From RPQK01 sp041946865 (GTDB lineage Bacteria; Acidobacteriota; UBA6911; RPQK01), in NCBI GenBank assembly GCA_041946865.1, contig JBHGBF010000186.1, positions 1 to 19,702 on the forward strand: a DNA stretch of 19,702 nt, in the 5' to 3' direction. Both the position numbers and the translations under genes were made by a program. Below the pieces are notes generated by a model. That model saw only the letters and a list, made by a program, of their open reading frames with translations. It was not told where the DNA came from and made no database searches. Below, piece by piece: positions 7,842 to 15,437 of this stretch. Position 1 is the stretch's first letter. Every line of letters starts with the position of its first letter.

Positions 7842-8549
7842 TTAGTCAACGGATTCAGTCGGCGTATTCGTAAAAAGAATACGTCCGTCGGCCTGGACCA
7901 CGCGGTAGATCTTGCGGTTGACTGGAGGGGCGGCGACGGCCACATCTTCACCGGCTAATCCATCGGCAGGCGGCTGGTAGAGAGCCGTTACCTTTTTCAC
8001 GTAGTCCCGGGTTTCCCGATAGGGCGGAATCCCTTTGTAGCGGGTCACGGCGTTTTCGCCGGCGTTGTAACCGGCAAGCGCCAGGGACAGATCGTTCTTG
8101 AAGTAGTCCAGGAGGAAGCGCAGGTATTTCACGCCTCCTTCGACGTTCTGAGTGGGATCGAAGACGTCCTTCACGCCGAAACGTTTGGCGGTATCGGGCA
8201 GGAGTTGCATGAGCCCCTTACAGCCCTTGTTGGAGACCGCATCCGGGTTGAAGTTGCTTTCGACCCGGATCATGGCTTTGACGAGGTCCGGGCTGATTTT
8301 GTAGCGGCCTGCGGCGTCCTCGATCAGGGACGCATAGAGCTCTTCGGGGCTGGCAGGCGAGGAAGCGGCCTGGGCGGCGGCCTGAAGCAGGGGATTAAGG
8401 GCCGGCGCGGTTGCGGATCGGTCAGTCCCCAGGTTGGTAAAAACCACCCGTCCCGACTCATCCACGTAACGCTGAATGGATCCGGCAAAGACGGCTGGCA
8501 TCGTTTGCAGCAACATCCAGATTGTCGTCACAGCAAGAGCCAGGCGCAT
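7842..8549 (-). CDS. lytic transglycosylase (SLT domain) flanked by two DUF4124-like motifs
   Basis: This exported 235-residue enzyme should cleave the MurNAc-GlcNAc bond of peptidoglycan and form 1,6-anhydro ends. The signal peptide spans about 1-22 (cleavage after VFA). The SLT domain covers about 72-190. It has catalytic Glu97 (RVESNF), the GLMQLLP motif, the AGYNAG motif and the final YV-x-K-V segment, all typical of Slt/MltC-type family 1 enzymes. A short motif occurs twice: YVDESGRVVFTN after the signal peptide and VVQADGRILFTN near the C-terminus, resembling DUF4124. ATG 8549 is chosen because it begins a standard signal peptide; a GTG at 8579 adds 10 residues. Neither start has a strong ribosome site. 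The amidase gene follows about 120 nt downstream, so the two wall hydrolases may be co-expressed. Confidence 0.87.
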   Translation of the reverse strand: MRLALAVTTIWMLLQTMPAVFAGSIQRYVDESGRVVFTNLGTDRSATAPALNPLLQAAAQAASSPASPEELYASLIEDAAGRYKISPDLVKAMIRVESNFNPDAVSNKGCKGLMQLLPDTAKRFGVKDVFDPTQNVEGGVKYLRFLLDYFKNDLSLALAGYNAGENAVTRYKGIPPYRETRDYVKKVTALYQPPADGLAGEDVAVAAPPVNRKIYRVVQADGRILFTNTPTESVD

Positions 8550-8633
8550 GTTCGCTAAACAGGATGCCAAATATGACACAAAAGTCTAGTGACGTCTTTC
8601 ACAAGTCGCAAACCTTGATTATATCTGAGTCCT

Positions 8634-11273
8634 TCAAGGCAGCAAATCCGCAACTGCCCGATAGCTCTGCTCGAGCGCTTCATCGAGCCTCGCAACATCG
8701 CGCCCGCCCGCCTCCGCCATGTCGGGTCGCCCGCCGCCACCGCCGCCGACAACCGGCGCGATCTTCCGGATCAGATGATCGGCTCGGATGCGGCCGGTCA
8801 GATCGGCCGTCACCATGACCACCAGGCTGACCTTCCCGTCGGTGGGCGCGCCAAGCACCACCACGCCCGATTCAAGCTTGTTTTTGAGCTGGTCGGCCAG
8901 TGTCCGCAAGGCGTTCCGGTCAAGGTTCTCGACACGCTGCGAGAGCACCCTGATCCCTTTGACTTCCCGGATCTGGCTCACCCTGCCGGTCTCGGTATGC
9001 GCCAGTTTCAGCTGCAGCTGCTCCACCTGTTTCTGCGCTTCCTTGAGATCGCCCAGGATTCTCTCGACGGTGCGGGGGAGCTCGTCGGGCCGGGTGCGGA
9101 GCAGTTCCGAGAGATCAGCCACCAGCTTCTCCTCATCGAGATAACGCCTGACGGCCACTTCACCGGCAACCGCTTCAATACGGCGGACGCCGGCGGAGAT
9201 ACTGCTCTCACTCACGATCTTGAAAAGCCCGATATCGCCGGTGCGGCTGACATGAGTGCCTCCGCACAGCTCGAGGCTGAAACCCGGGACGGACACGACA
9301 CGCACCTGCTGCTGGTACTTCTCGCCGAAGAGCGCCATAGCGCCCCGTTGGATCGCCTGATCCAGGTCGCTCAGCTCGGTTTGAACGGGCAGGTTGTCCT
9401 GTATGCGCCGGTTGACCAGCAGCTCGATCTCCCTGATCTCGTCCTTGCCGACCGGACGGTAATGGGTGAAATCAAAACGCAACCGGTCCGGCGCGACCAG
9501 AGAACCAGCCTGCTTCACATGGGTGCCCAGCACCTCGCGCAAAGCGGCGTGAAGGAGGTGGGTGGCGGTATGGTGGCGAGCTGTCGATCGCCTCTCCTCG
9601 GGAAAAACGGTGGACCGGACCGTGTCTCCCACTCGGAGCTTGCCGTACCTGACGGCGACGCGATGGAGCCTGAGGCCGGAGATCGGCGTGTAGACATTTT
9701 CGACCAGGGCGTGGGTGGTTTCGTTCTCCATCAGGCCCTTGTCTGCGACTTGCCCGCCCGCCTCGGAGTAGAAAGGACTGCGGTCGAGCACCACCTCGCC
9801 GACTTCTTTCTCGCCCAGCTCTTGCTTCAGCTTGTCTCCCTGCAGGATGACCTCCACCTTTCCGGGAACGTCGGCAATGTCCGAATACCCGGTGAATTCC
9901 GTTTCAAAACCGCGGGCGGCAGCCTCGCGGTAAATCTCGCGGACCGTCTTCTCGCCGCCTTTCCAGCTCGCCCGGGCGCGTTCACGCTGCTTTTCGAGCT
10001 CGGCGTGGAATCCGGCCTCATCCACATCCAGCCCCCGCTCGGCCGCGATTTCCTTGGCCAGATCCAGCGGAAAGCCGTACGTGTCGTAGAGCTTGAAAAG
10101 CTCGGCGCCGGGCAGCAGCCGCCGGCCCTGGCGTCCGACGGCATCGGCTATCTCGTCAAAAAGCGACATCCCGAGGCTGAGAGTCGAGCTGAATTTCTCC
10201 TCTTCGTGCTTCACTACGGTGGCGGCGTACTCGCGAGTATCCTGCAGCTCGGGATAGGCATCCTTCATCAACTCGGCGACGAGGGTCGTCAGGGTATAAA
10301 GGAAGGGCTGCTCGGTGCCGAGCATCTTGCCGTGCCGGATGGCTCGCCGCAGGATCTTCCGCAAGACATAACCGCGCCCTTCATTACCGGGGACCACGCC
10401 GTCATGGATCAGGAAGGCGCACGCCCGGCTGTGGTCCGCCGCGATCCGCAGGCTCACATCTTGGGTTTCATCCTGGCCGTAGGCCACGCCGGTCAGCCGC
10501 GAGCCTTCCTGAATCAGCGGTACGAACAGGTCCGTGTCGTAGTTGCTGCGCACACCCTGGACGACGCACGCGATTCGCTCCAGACCCATTCCGGTATCGA
10601 TGGAGGGGGAAGGCAGAGGGGTCATCGTACCGGAGCTATCCCGGTTGTACTGCATGAAAACCAGGTTCCAGATCTCGACGTAACGGCCGCACGGACAGGT
10701 GAGGTCACAGTCAGTATGGCCGACCGGACTCGTCCCCAGATCGAAATGCAGCTCCGAACAGGGACCGCACGGCCCGGTGTCGCCCATGGCCCAGAAGTTG
10801 TCCGCCTCTCCCAGCCGGTAGATGCGGGGCTCGGGAATGCCCATGTCCTGCTTCCAGAGGTTGAACGCCTCGTCGTCATCCTTGTAAACCGTGATGTAGA
10901 GCCGGTCTTTGGGGAGGCCGTAGACCTCGGTGCACAGTCCCCAGGCGAACCGAATGGCTTCTTTCTTAAAGTAGTCGCCAAAGGAGAAATTGCCCAGCAT
11001 TTCAAAGAATGTGTGGTGGCGTGCGGTGCGCCCGACGGTCTCCAGGTCGTTGTGCTTTCCGCTGACGCGCATGCACTTCTGGCTGGTCGTCGCCCGGACG
11101 TAATCGCGCTTCTCGAAGCCCAGAAAAACATCTTTGAACTGGTTCATGCCGGCGTTCGTGAAGAGCAACGTGGGATCGTTTTCGGGGACGAGAGAACTGC
11201 TCTTCACCCGCTTGTGGCCGTGGCCTTCGAAATAACGAAGGAAATCTTCTCTGATCTCGTTTGAGGTTTTCAT
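8634..11273 (-). CDS. alaS: alanyl-tRNA synthetase
   Basis: This cytoplasmic enzyme charges tRNA-Ala with alanine and edits mischarged Ser and Gly. The 879-residue protein has the full family layout. The N-terminal class II catalytic domain starts MKTSNEIREDFLRYF and includes a TNAGMNQFKD segment and the DTGMGLER motif. The editing domain has zinc-type ligands His568 and His572 (HHTATH) and Cys670 and His674 (CGGTH). The C-terminal DHHA1-type region contains a Gly-rich GGGGGGRPDMAEAGG segment. Length matches the usual 870-880 residues. ATG 11273 fits the family N-terminus; a TTG at 11282 would add three residues. It lies downstream of recX, from which the heptamer repeat block separates it. 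Confidence 0.97.
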   Translation of the reverse strand: MKTSNEIREDFLRYFEGHGHKRVKSSSLVPENDPTLLFTNAGMNQFKDVFLGFEKRDYVRATTSQKCMRVSGKHNDLETVGRTARHHTFFEMLGNFSFGDYFKKEAIRFAWGLCTEVYGLPKDRLYITVYKDDDEAFNLWKQDMGIPEPRIYRLGEADNFWAMGDTGPCGPCSELHFDLGTSPVGHTDCDLTCPCGRYVEIWNLVFMQYNRDSSGTMTPLPSPSIDTGMGLERIACVVQGVRSNYDTDLFVPLIQEGSRLTGVAYGQDETQDVSLRIAADHSRACAFLIHDGVVPGNEGRGYVLRKILRRAIRHGKMLGTEQPFLYTLTTLVAELMKDAYPELQDTREYAATVVKHEEEKFSSTLSLGMSLFDEIADAVGRQGRRLLPGAELFKLYDTYGFPLDLAKEIAAERGLDVDEAGFHAELEKQRERARASWKGGEKTVREIYREAAARGFETEFTGYSDIADVPGKVEVILQGDKLKQELGEKEVGEVVLDRSPFYSEAGGQVADKGLMENETTHALVENVYTPISGLRLHRVAVRYGKLRVGDTVRSTVFPEERRSTARHHTATHLLHAALREVLGTHVKQAGSLVAPDRLRFDFTHYRPVGKDEIREIELLVNRRIQDNLPVQTELSDLDQAIQRGAMALFGEKYQQQVRVVSVPGFSLELCGGTHVSRTGDIGLFKIVSESSISAGVRRIEAVAGEVAVRRYLDEEKLVADLSELLRTRPDELPRTVERILGDLKEAQKQVEQLQLKLAHTETGRVSQIREVKGIRVLSQRVENLDRNALRTLADQLKNKLESGVVVLGAPTDGKVSLVVMVTADLTGRIRADHLIRKIAPVVGGGGGGRPDMAEAGGRDVARLDEALEQSYRAVADLLP

Positions 11274-11286
11274 AGAATCCAAGTTC

Positions 11287-11489
11287 CCGGTTACCGGTTA
11301 CCGGTTACCGGTTACCAGTTACCGGTTGCCCGTTGCCGGTTGCCGGTTGCCGGCAACCCGCCGGAGGCACCAGTTGCGCTTTGGAGTCACCAGCGTGATG
11401 ACCGGCAACTGATGACTTGTACCAACTGAAACCGGTAACCGGTAACCGGCAACTGGTAACCGGCAACTGGTAACCGGTAACCGGCAACT
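11287..11489. repeat. inverted pair of heptamer tandem-repeat arrays between recX and alaS
   Basis: The left arm (11287-11353) has nine tandem copies of a 7-nt unit CCRGTTR plus four bases. The first four copies are exactly CCGGTTA, then come CCAGTTA, CCGGTTG, CCCGTTG and two more CCGGTTG. The right arm (11431-11489) has eight units of the reverse complement (ACYGGYA phase) plus three bases. The 77-bp centre contains stray ACCGGCAACT and GGCACCAGTTG copies. The arms are mutually complementary and could form a long imperfect hairpin in the recX-alaS transcript. Variation between copies is almost all A/G, or C/T on the other arm. The right arm runs into the recX stop codon. Heptamer repeats of this kind resemble the STRR repeats known in cyanobacteria; that is an analogy only. 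Confidence 0.9.
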
Positions 11490-11968
11490 CATTCCGCCTC
11501 GTCCCAACCCAATGCCGCAAAAAAAGGTTCAAGGACGTCTCTGACAGCAGCCGGAGGGTATCCCAATCGAACGGCGTAATCGAAGAGCCTCTTCAACTCG
11601 GCCCGAGAGCGGGGAAGACCGCCTTTGCTGACCCGTGCACGAACGGCCTCCTGCAGGCTGACTGCCTCCGGGACCTCGTCTTCCAGCCGGTCCCGAATCA
11701 GAGCGATCATTGTAGCATTCAGGCCCAGCCTTTGTAACTCATACGCGATACGCTTGTTTCCGAGCAGCTTTCGGGTCCGAAGGTAGAGGGCGCGGCGGTA
11801 CCCAAGTTCCTGATCGTTCAGGTAGCCTCGGGCCCTGAGCTGGGAGAGGACGGCTTGGACTTCAGGCGGAGTGGCGTGGCGGGAGAGTTTTCGTGCCAGC
11901 TCGGCTTCGGTATGGTCGCGCAAGCCCAGCAACTGGAGGGCCCGATCGAGTAATGACCGTTCTTTCAC
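11489..11968 (-). CDS. recX: regulatory protein RecX
   Basis: RecX binds RecA filaments and limits or tunes their growth during recombination and SOS. The 159-residue product shows the helical three-repeat pattern of the family, with DHTEAELARKLSRH and GYLNDQELGYRRA in the first half and GNKRIAYELQRLGL in the middle. Length is typical. The GTG start at 11968 overlaps the pilT-like stop as GTGA (4-nt overlap), indicating translational coupling. recA itself is not in the window; in many bacteria recX lies between recA and alaS, and here alaS does follow. The stop codon coincides with the right end of the heptamer repeat block. Confidence 0.85.
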   Translation of the reverse strand: MKERSLLDRALQLLGLRDHTEAELARKLSRHATPPEVQAVLSQLRARGYLNDQELGYRRALYLRTRKLLGNKRIAYELQRLGLNATMIALIRDRLEDEVPEAVSLQEAVRARVSKGGLPRSRAELKRLFDYAVRLGYPPAAVRDVLEPFFAALGWDEAE

Positions 11969-13056
11969 ACTTCGTCTTTCGACCCGACAATTCCCTGGAT
12001 CCTCAGTTTGAAATCCTCCGGCTGGCTGGCGTTGTGAAGGGCGTCGCTCAGGCTGATATGTCCGGCGCGGTAAAGATCAAACAATGACTGGTCAAACGTC
12101 TGCATTCCGTACTGGGAGGTTCCTGCCTCCAGCGCTCGCCGAATGTCCTTGAGCTTTTCGGGCTGTTCCAGCAGGGAACGGACGTAATCGGTGTTGCGAA
12201 GGATCTCGACCGCGGGGACTCGGCCGACCGGAAGCGAGCTTCTCAAAAGGCGCATGGATATGATCGCCCGGATCGTCGAGGCCAGCATCAGGCGCATCTC
12301 GTGCTGCTCATGCGGTGGAAACATTCCAATAATACGGTTGATGGTTTCCTGAGTGTCGGTGGTATGAACCGTGCTGAGCACCAGATGGCCGGTTTCGGCT
12401 GCAACCAGCGCCGTCTTCATGGTTTCGGTGTCGCGCATCTCGCCGACCAGGATCACGTCGGGATCCTGGCGCAAGGCGGATCGGAGAGCCGACCCAAAGG
12501 CCTCGGTGTCGATCGCGACCTCTCGCTGGCTGATGAAAGCCAGCTTGTCGCGGAACAGGAATTCAATGGGGTCCTCGATGGTGATGATGTGGCAGCGCCG
12601 GATGGCATTGATGTAGTCAATCATCGCGGCGAGCGTTGTCGATTTGCCGCTGCCGGTGGTCCCGGTGATCAGAACCAGACCCCGGTCCTCCTCAGCAATC
12701 TGCCTGACCACAGGCGGCAGATTCAGCTCGTCAATATGCGGGATGATGTCGGGGATAACCCGAAAGACAAACGAGATCGAGCCGCGCTGCTGAAAGACGG
12801 CCACCCGGAAGCGGCCCAGGCCCGCGGCTCCAAATGCCAGGTCCACTTCAGCCTTCTGGCTGAGAATGTCCTTCTGCCGTGTACTCAGTAACTGCTGGGC
12901 CAGCTCCGTCGTGTCCTCGCGCTTGAGAGGCGTGGAGCCGGCCAACGGGATCAACTCGCCATGGACTCGGATGTGGGGAAGGCATCCCACCTTAAGATGG
13001 AGGTCGGACGCCTTGCGCTCGACCGCACAGTTCAGCAACGCCTTGAGATCAATCAT
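11965..13056 (-). CDS. pilT: type IV pilus retraction ATPase, PilT/PilU family
   Basis: This cytoplasmic hexameric ATPase would power pilus retraction (twitching, DNA uptake). The 363-residue protein has the N-terminal ASDLHL motif typical of PilT. Walker A is GTTGSGKSTT (132-141), a Walker B-like segment reads DPDVILVGEMRD (catalytic-type Glu206), and the His box is STVHTTDT. The C-terminal part (GMQTFDQSLFDLYRAG, then ASQPEDFKLRI) is closer to what I remember of PilU than PilT, so PilU is a real alternative. ATG 13056 fits the family N-terminus (MIDLKALL); a TTG at 13104 would overlap ilvE and add 16 unlikely residues. No pilin, PilB or PilC gene is near. It lies 34 nt after ilvE and is coupled to recX. 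Confidence 0.9.
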   Translation of the reverse strand: MIDLKALLNCAVERKASDLHLKVGCLPHIRVHGELIPLAGSTPLKREDTTELAQQLLSTRQKDILSQKAEVDLAFGAAGLGRFRVAVFQQRGSISFVFRVIPDIIPHIDELNLPPVVRQIAEEDRGLVLITGTTGSGKSTTLAAMIDYINAIRRCHIITIEDPIEFLFRDKLAFISQREVAIDTEAFGSALRSALRQDPDVILVGEMRDTETMKTALVAAETGHLVLSTVHTTDTQETINRIIGMFPPHEQHEMRLMLASTIRAIISMRLLRSSLPVGRVPAVEILRNTDYVRSLLEQPEKLKDIRRALEAGTSQYGMQTFDQSLFDLYRAGHISLSDALHNASQPEDFKLRIQGIVGSKDEV

Positions 13057-13090
13057 CGTGAAGCACCAATTGCGGCCGGAAAAACCGCAA

Positions 13091-14050
13091 TCATCGATCA
13101 GCAACCCGCAGTCGCGTTCCGGAGACGGCTTTGACCGGTGTCATCCAACCGAAGCGATCTTCAACCTTTCCTTGTACATAATCGAAGAACTTCCGCTGTA
13201 TGATTCCGGTCACAGATCCCCGTTTTCCTTCACCAATCGTCACGTGATCGATTGATCTCACTGGTGTGACTTCAGCCGCCGTCCCGGTCAGAAACACTTC
13301 ATCGGCCAGATAGAGCATTTCGCGCGGGATCCGCTGCTCGATGACCTCATAGCCCGCGTCTCGCGCCAGCGTCAGGACGCTATCGCGCGTAATTCCAGGC
13401 AAGATGGCGCTTGCCAGGGGCGACGTAAAGAGCTTCCCGTTGCGGATCAAGAAAAGGTTCTCGCCGCTTCCCTCGCTCACGAACCCCTCGCTATCCAAGG
13501 CAATTCCTTCGACATAGCCGTCCAGAATCGCTTCCATCTTGATGAGGCCGCTGTTCAGGTAATTTCCGCCGGCTTTGGCCATGGTGGGAAAAGTATTCGG
13601 CGCAGCCCGATGCCAGCTGGACACACACAAATCCACACCGTTCTCGAGCGCATCTTCGCCCAGGTATTTGCCCCATTCCCAGACGATGATGTACGTCTCA
13701 ATTGAGGCAGGGAGAGGATTGACTCCGATCGCGCCCCCGCCGCGAAAGACCAGCGGCCGAATATAGCACTGTTCCAATCCGTTGGCTTCAATCGTCTCCA
13801 GGACCGCGTCAATAAACTCCCGCTGCGAGAACGGAATGGAAACCCGATAAATCTTGCATGAATCGTACAGACGCGCGACGTGCTCGGTCAGGCGAAAGAC
13901 CTCGGAACCGCGAGCCGTCTTGTAGCAGCGAATGCCTTCAAACCAGGAAGATCCATAGTGAAGCGCATGGGACATGACATGGACAGTCGCCTTGTCCCAA
14001 TCCACCAACTCCCCATTACGCCAGATTTTTTTTGCTCTGATCTCGGTCAT
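13091..14050 (-). CDS. ilvE: branched-chain amino acid aminotransferase
   Basis: This PLP enzyme interconverts Leu, Ile and Val with their 2-keto acids using glutamate/2-oxoglutarate, the last step of their synthesis. The 319-residue protein is a fold-type IV aminotransferase. PLP lysine is Lys159 in the KAGGNY motif, and Glu193 lies in EGFVSEGSGENLF. Other matches are HVMSHALHYGSSWFEGIR near the N-terminus, LPGITRDSVL and the loop FLTGTAAEVTPVRSID. These all fit IlvE rather than D-amino-acid transaminase or aminodeoxychorismate lyase. ATG 14050 is chosen over a TTG at 14086 because MTEIRAKKIWRNGELV matches the family start. It follows the lipoprotein gene by about 54 nt. Confidence 0.94.
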   Translation of the reverse strand: MTEIRAKKIWRNGELVDWDKATVHVMSHALHYGSSWFEGIRCYKTARGSEVFRLTEHVARLYDSCKIYRVSIPFSQREFIDAVLETIEANGLEQCYIRPLVFRGGGAIGVNPLPASIETYIIVWEWGKYLGEDALENGVDLCVSSWHRAAPNTFPTMAKAGGNYLNSGLIKMEAILDGYVEGIALDSEGFVSEGSGENLFLIRNGKLFTSPLASAILPGITRDSVLTLARDAGYEVIEQRIPREMLYLADEVFLTGTAAEVTPVRSIDHVTIGEGKRGSVTGIIQRKFFDYVQGKVEDRFGWMTPVKAVSGTRLRVADR

Positions 14051-14104
14051 GCAGGAAGAATAGGGGCGAAGCCCGTGAGCTGTCAACCGATTGGAACGGA
14101 GCTT

Positions 14105-15028
14105 TCACCGGGCCGGACGCAGGTCGAGCCCTCTGACCCCCAGGTTCAAACGCATCAACGCGCCCGGTTCGCAGACGGTCACGTAGAGCTGGTCGAGGTA
14201 GGGCCCGCCAAAGCAGACGCCACTGGTCCGGTTGCCGATCGGATAGCGCCGCACCGTCTGTCCCTGGGAATTCAGGACGAGCACGTCCTTCATCTTGGGA
14301 TAGCCGACATACAGGTTCCCGGAAGCGTCAAAGCACAGGCCCCCTACCCCTTCCAGGCCTGAGGGCAGGTCCGAACCGGGAAGCTCCGCGAAAACCGTCA
14401 TCGGGCCCAGTGCCCCCTGTTGTTGGATCGGAAACCTGAGAATCCGGTTTTTTCCGTTTTCGAGCACGTAAAGGTCAGACCAGTCGGAAGACAGCGCCAG
14501 TCCGCTCGGCAAAGCGAGGCCCGAAAGCAGCCTCCTGATCGAACGGCCGGGGGTGGCGTAATGCAAGCCCCCGGTCGGCGCTTGCGGGTCCCCCGCGTCG
14601 GTGAAGAAGATCCCATTCCATTGGTCCAGGGCGAGCTCGGCCGGCGACTGCAGCCGCTGCCCCTCGCTTTCGCGCGCCACAATCTCCAGGCGCCGGGCCA
14701 GCATGTCGAGGCGTAGAACCGCACGCCGGCCGGCATCGCAAAACAGGTGCGTGCTGTCCGGCAGGATACGGTGCCCGCGCGGGCCCGGCTCAAAGGCCCA
14801 CAAGCGATGGCGTCCGTTCGGGGTCACGACGCGGATGTTCTTGCCGTGCGAGAAGTAAACGCTGCCGTCGTAGCCGAGAACCGGGCCCTGCGAGCTCTTA
14901 TCCTTCGTCAAAAGAACGAGAACCGGCGCGACTCCGTCATCAGGTGGAAGGACCGACGCGTGGTCGTTGCGCTCCGCACATCCCGCCGGCAGCAAAAACA
15001 GCAGGGCGGCCAAGAGTATGGAGCGCAT
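14105..15028 (-). CDS. SMP-30/gluconolactonase-like beta-propeller lipoprotein
   Basis: The product is a secreted six-blade-type propeller of unknown substrate. It has 307 residues. The N-terminus is a lipoprotein-like signal ending LLPAGC with Cys17; Pro at -3 is unusual for a lipobox, so plain secretion is possible. The body shows repeats typical of SMP-30/NHL propellers: ALDQWNGIFFTDAGDP, ALPSGLALSSDWSDLYVLEN, GLCFDASGNLYVGY and GVCFGGPYLDQLYVTV. SMP-30 members are lactonases or sugar-acid hydrolases, but related propellers only bind ligands. I did not verify the metal ligands. ATG 15028 starts the signal peptide; a TTG at 15064 adds 12 residues. It is divergent from moaD across 160 bp. 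Confidence 0.75.
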   Translation of the reverse strand: MRSILLAALLFLLPAGCAERNDHASVLPPDDGVAPVLVLLTKDKSSQGPVLGYDGSVYFSHGKNIRVVTPNGRHRLWAFEPGPRGHRILPDSTHLFCDAGRRAVLRLDMLARRLEIVARESEGQRLQSPAELALDQWNGIFFTDAGDPQAPTGGLHYATPGRSIRRLLSGLALPSGLALSSDWSDLYVLENGKNRILRFPIQQQGALGPMTVFAELPGSDLPSGLEGVGGLCFDASGNLYVGYPKMKDVLVLNSQGQTVRRYPIGNRTSGVCFGGPYLDQLYVTVCEPGALMRLNLGVRGLDLRPAR

Positions 15029-15122
15029 AATCTCACTGTTAGCAGCCCCCAGGGCGAGAGTCAACGATTCCCCCGGCGGGACCCGCTCATCGCCTCAGGG
15101 CGTGCCTGCGCAGAAACGTCAT

Positions 15123-15154
15123 CCCGTCACCCCGTCGCCCTGTCACCTCGTCGC
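15123..15154. repeat. degenerate 8-bp tandem repeat upstream of moaD
   Basis: Four adjacent octamers, CCCGTCAC, CCCGTCGC, CCTGTCAC and CTCGTCGC, fit the pattern CYCGTCRC with few changes. As in the larger heptamer block, differences are transitions. It ends about 20 bases before the moaD -10 box, covering the place where a -35 and operator would sit. Confidence 0.5.
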
Positions 15155-15173
15155 CTGCGCTCCCAGGGCGTCG

Positions 15174-15179
15174 TATAAT
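15174..15179 (+). promoter_or_regulatory. TATAAT -10 box immediately upstream of moaD
   Basis: A perfect TATAAT sits 9 nt before the moaD ATG. Transcription would begin near 15186, giving a leaderless or near-leaderless mRNA. This is consistent with the lack of any Shine-Dalgarno before this ATG. No TTGACA-like -35 is present at 16-18 bp, so activation or a different -35 is needed if the box is used. Confidence 0.45.
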
Positions 15180-15188
15180 TGTCCTGCG

Positions 15189-15437
15189 ATGGTGCAAGTC
15201 CGACTGTTCGCCTCTTTGAGGGAAGCGGCGGGTCAGGCCGAGATCGAGCTTCCTTGGCAGAGCGTGTCCCCTGCCAAGGGTGTCTTCGAGGAATTGACGA
15301 AGCGCTTCCCTGCTCTCGAGCGATACCGCCCGGTGACTCTGGTCGCAGTCAATGAAGTTTACGGGAACTGGGACACGCCGGTCGCCCCCGGCGACCGCAT
15401 CGCCTTTTTCCCTCCGGTCAGTGGAGGCGCCCTATGA
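15189..15437 (+). CDS. moaD: molybdopterin synthase sulfur carrier subunit MoaD
   Basis: MoaD is the ubiquitin-like protein that carries thiocarboxylate sulfur for molybdopterin synthase. The 82-residue protein starts MVQVRLFASLREAAGQ and contains VAVNEVYGNWDTPVAPGDRIAFFPPVSGG, matching MoaD throughout. The odd point is the C-terminus, GG-Ala-Leu: two residues follow the Gly-Gly that must be exposed for adenylylation. The extra codons arise because the moaE ATG overlaps the stop (CTATGA). The ATG at 15189 is chosen because the family N-terminus starts there; the frame is open upstream to 14967 but gives unrelated residues. moaE and mog follow with overlaps. Confidence 0.87.
   Translation: MVQVRLFASLREAAGQAEIELPWQSVSPAKGVFEELTKRFPALERYRPVTLVAVNEVYGNWDTPVAPGDRIAFFPPVSGGAL

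Noticed and set aside
8775..11264. 829-codon open frame on the plus strand
   Set aside because: It lies entirely antisense to alaS, whose motifs are unmistakable. Long antisense frames are expected from GC-rich codon usage, and the translation shows no family resemblance.
11287..11489. Possible CRISPR array
   Set aside because: The units are 7 bp, contiguous and without spacers, in two inverted arms; no cas genes are nearby.
11305..11532. Open frames of repeated GYQLPVT-type residues
   Set aside because: They are the heptamer repeats read as codons; the frames have no ribosome site and no non-repeat domain.
14967..15188. N-terminal extension of MoaD
   Set aside because: The frame is open, but the residues do not resemble MoaD, cross the tandem repeat and lie upstream of the -10 box.
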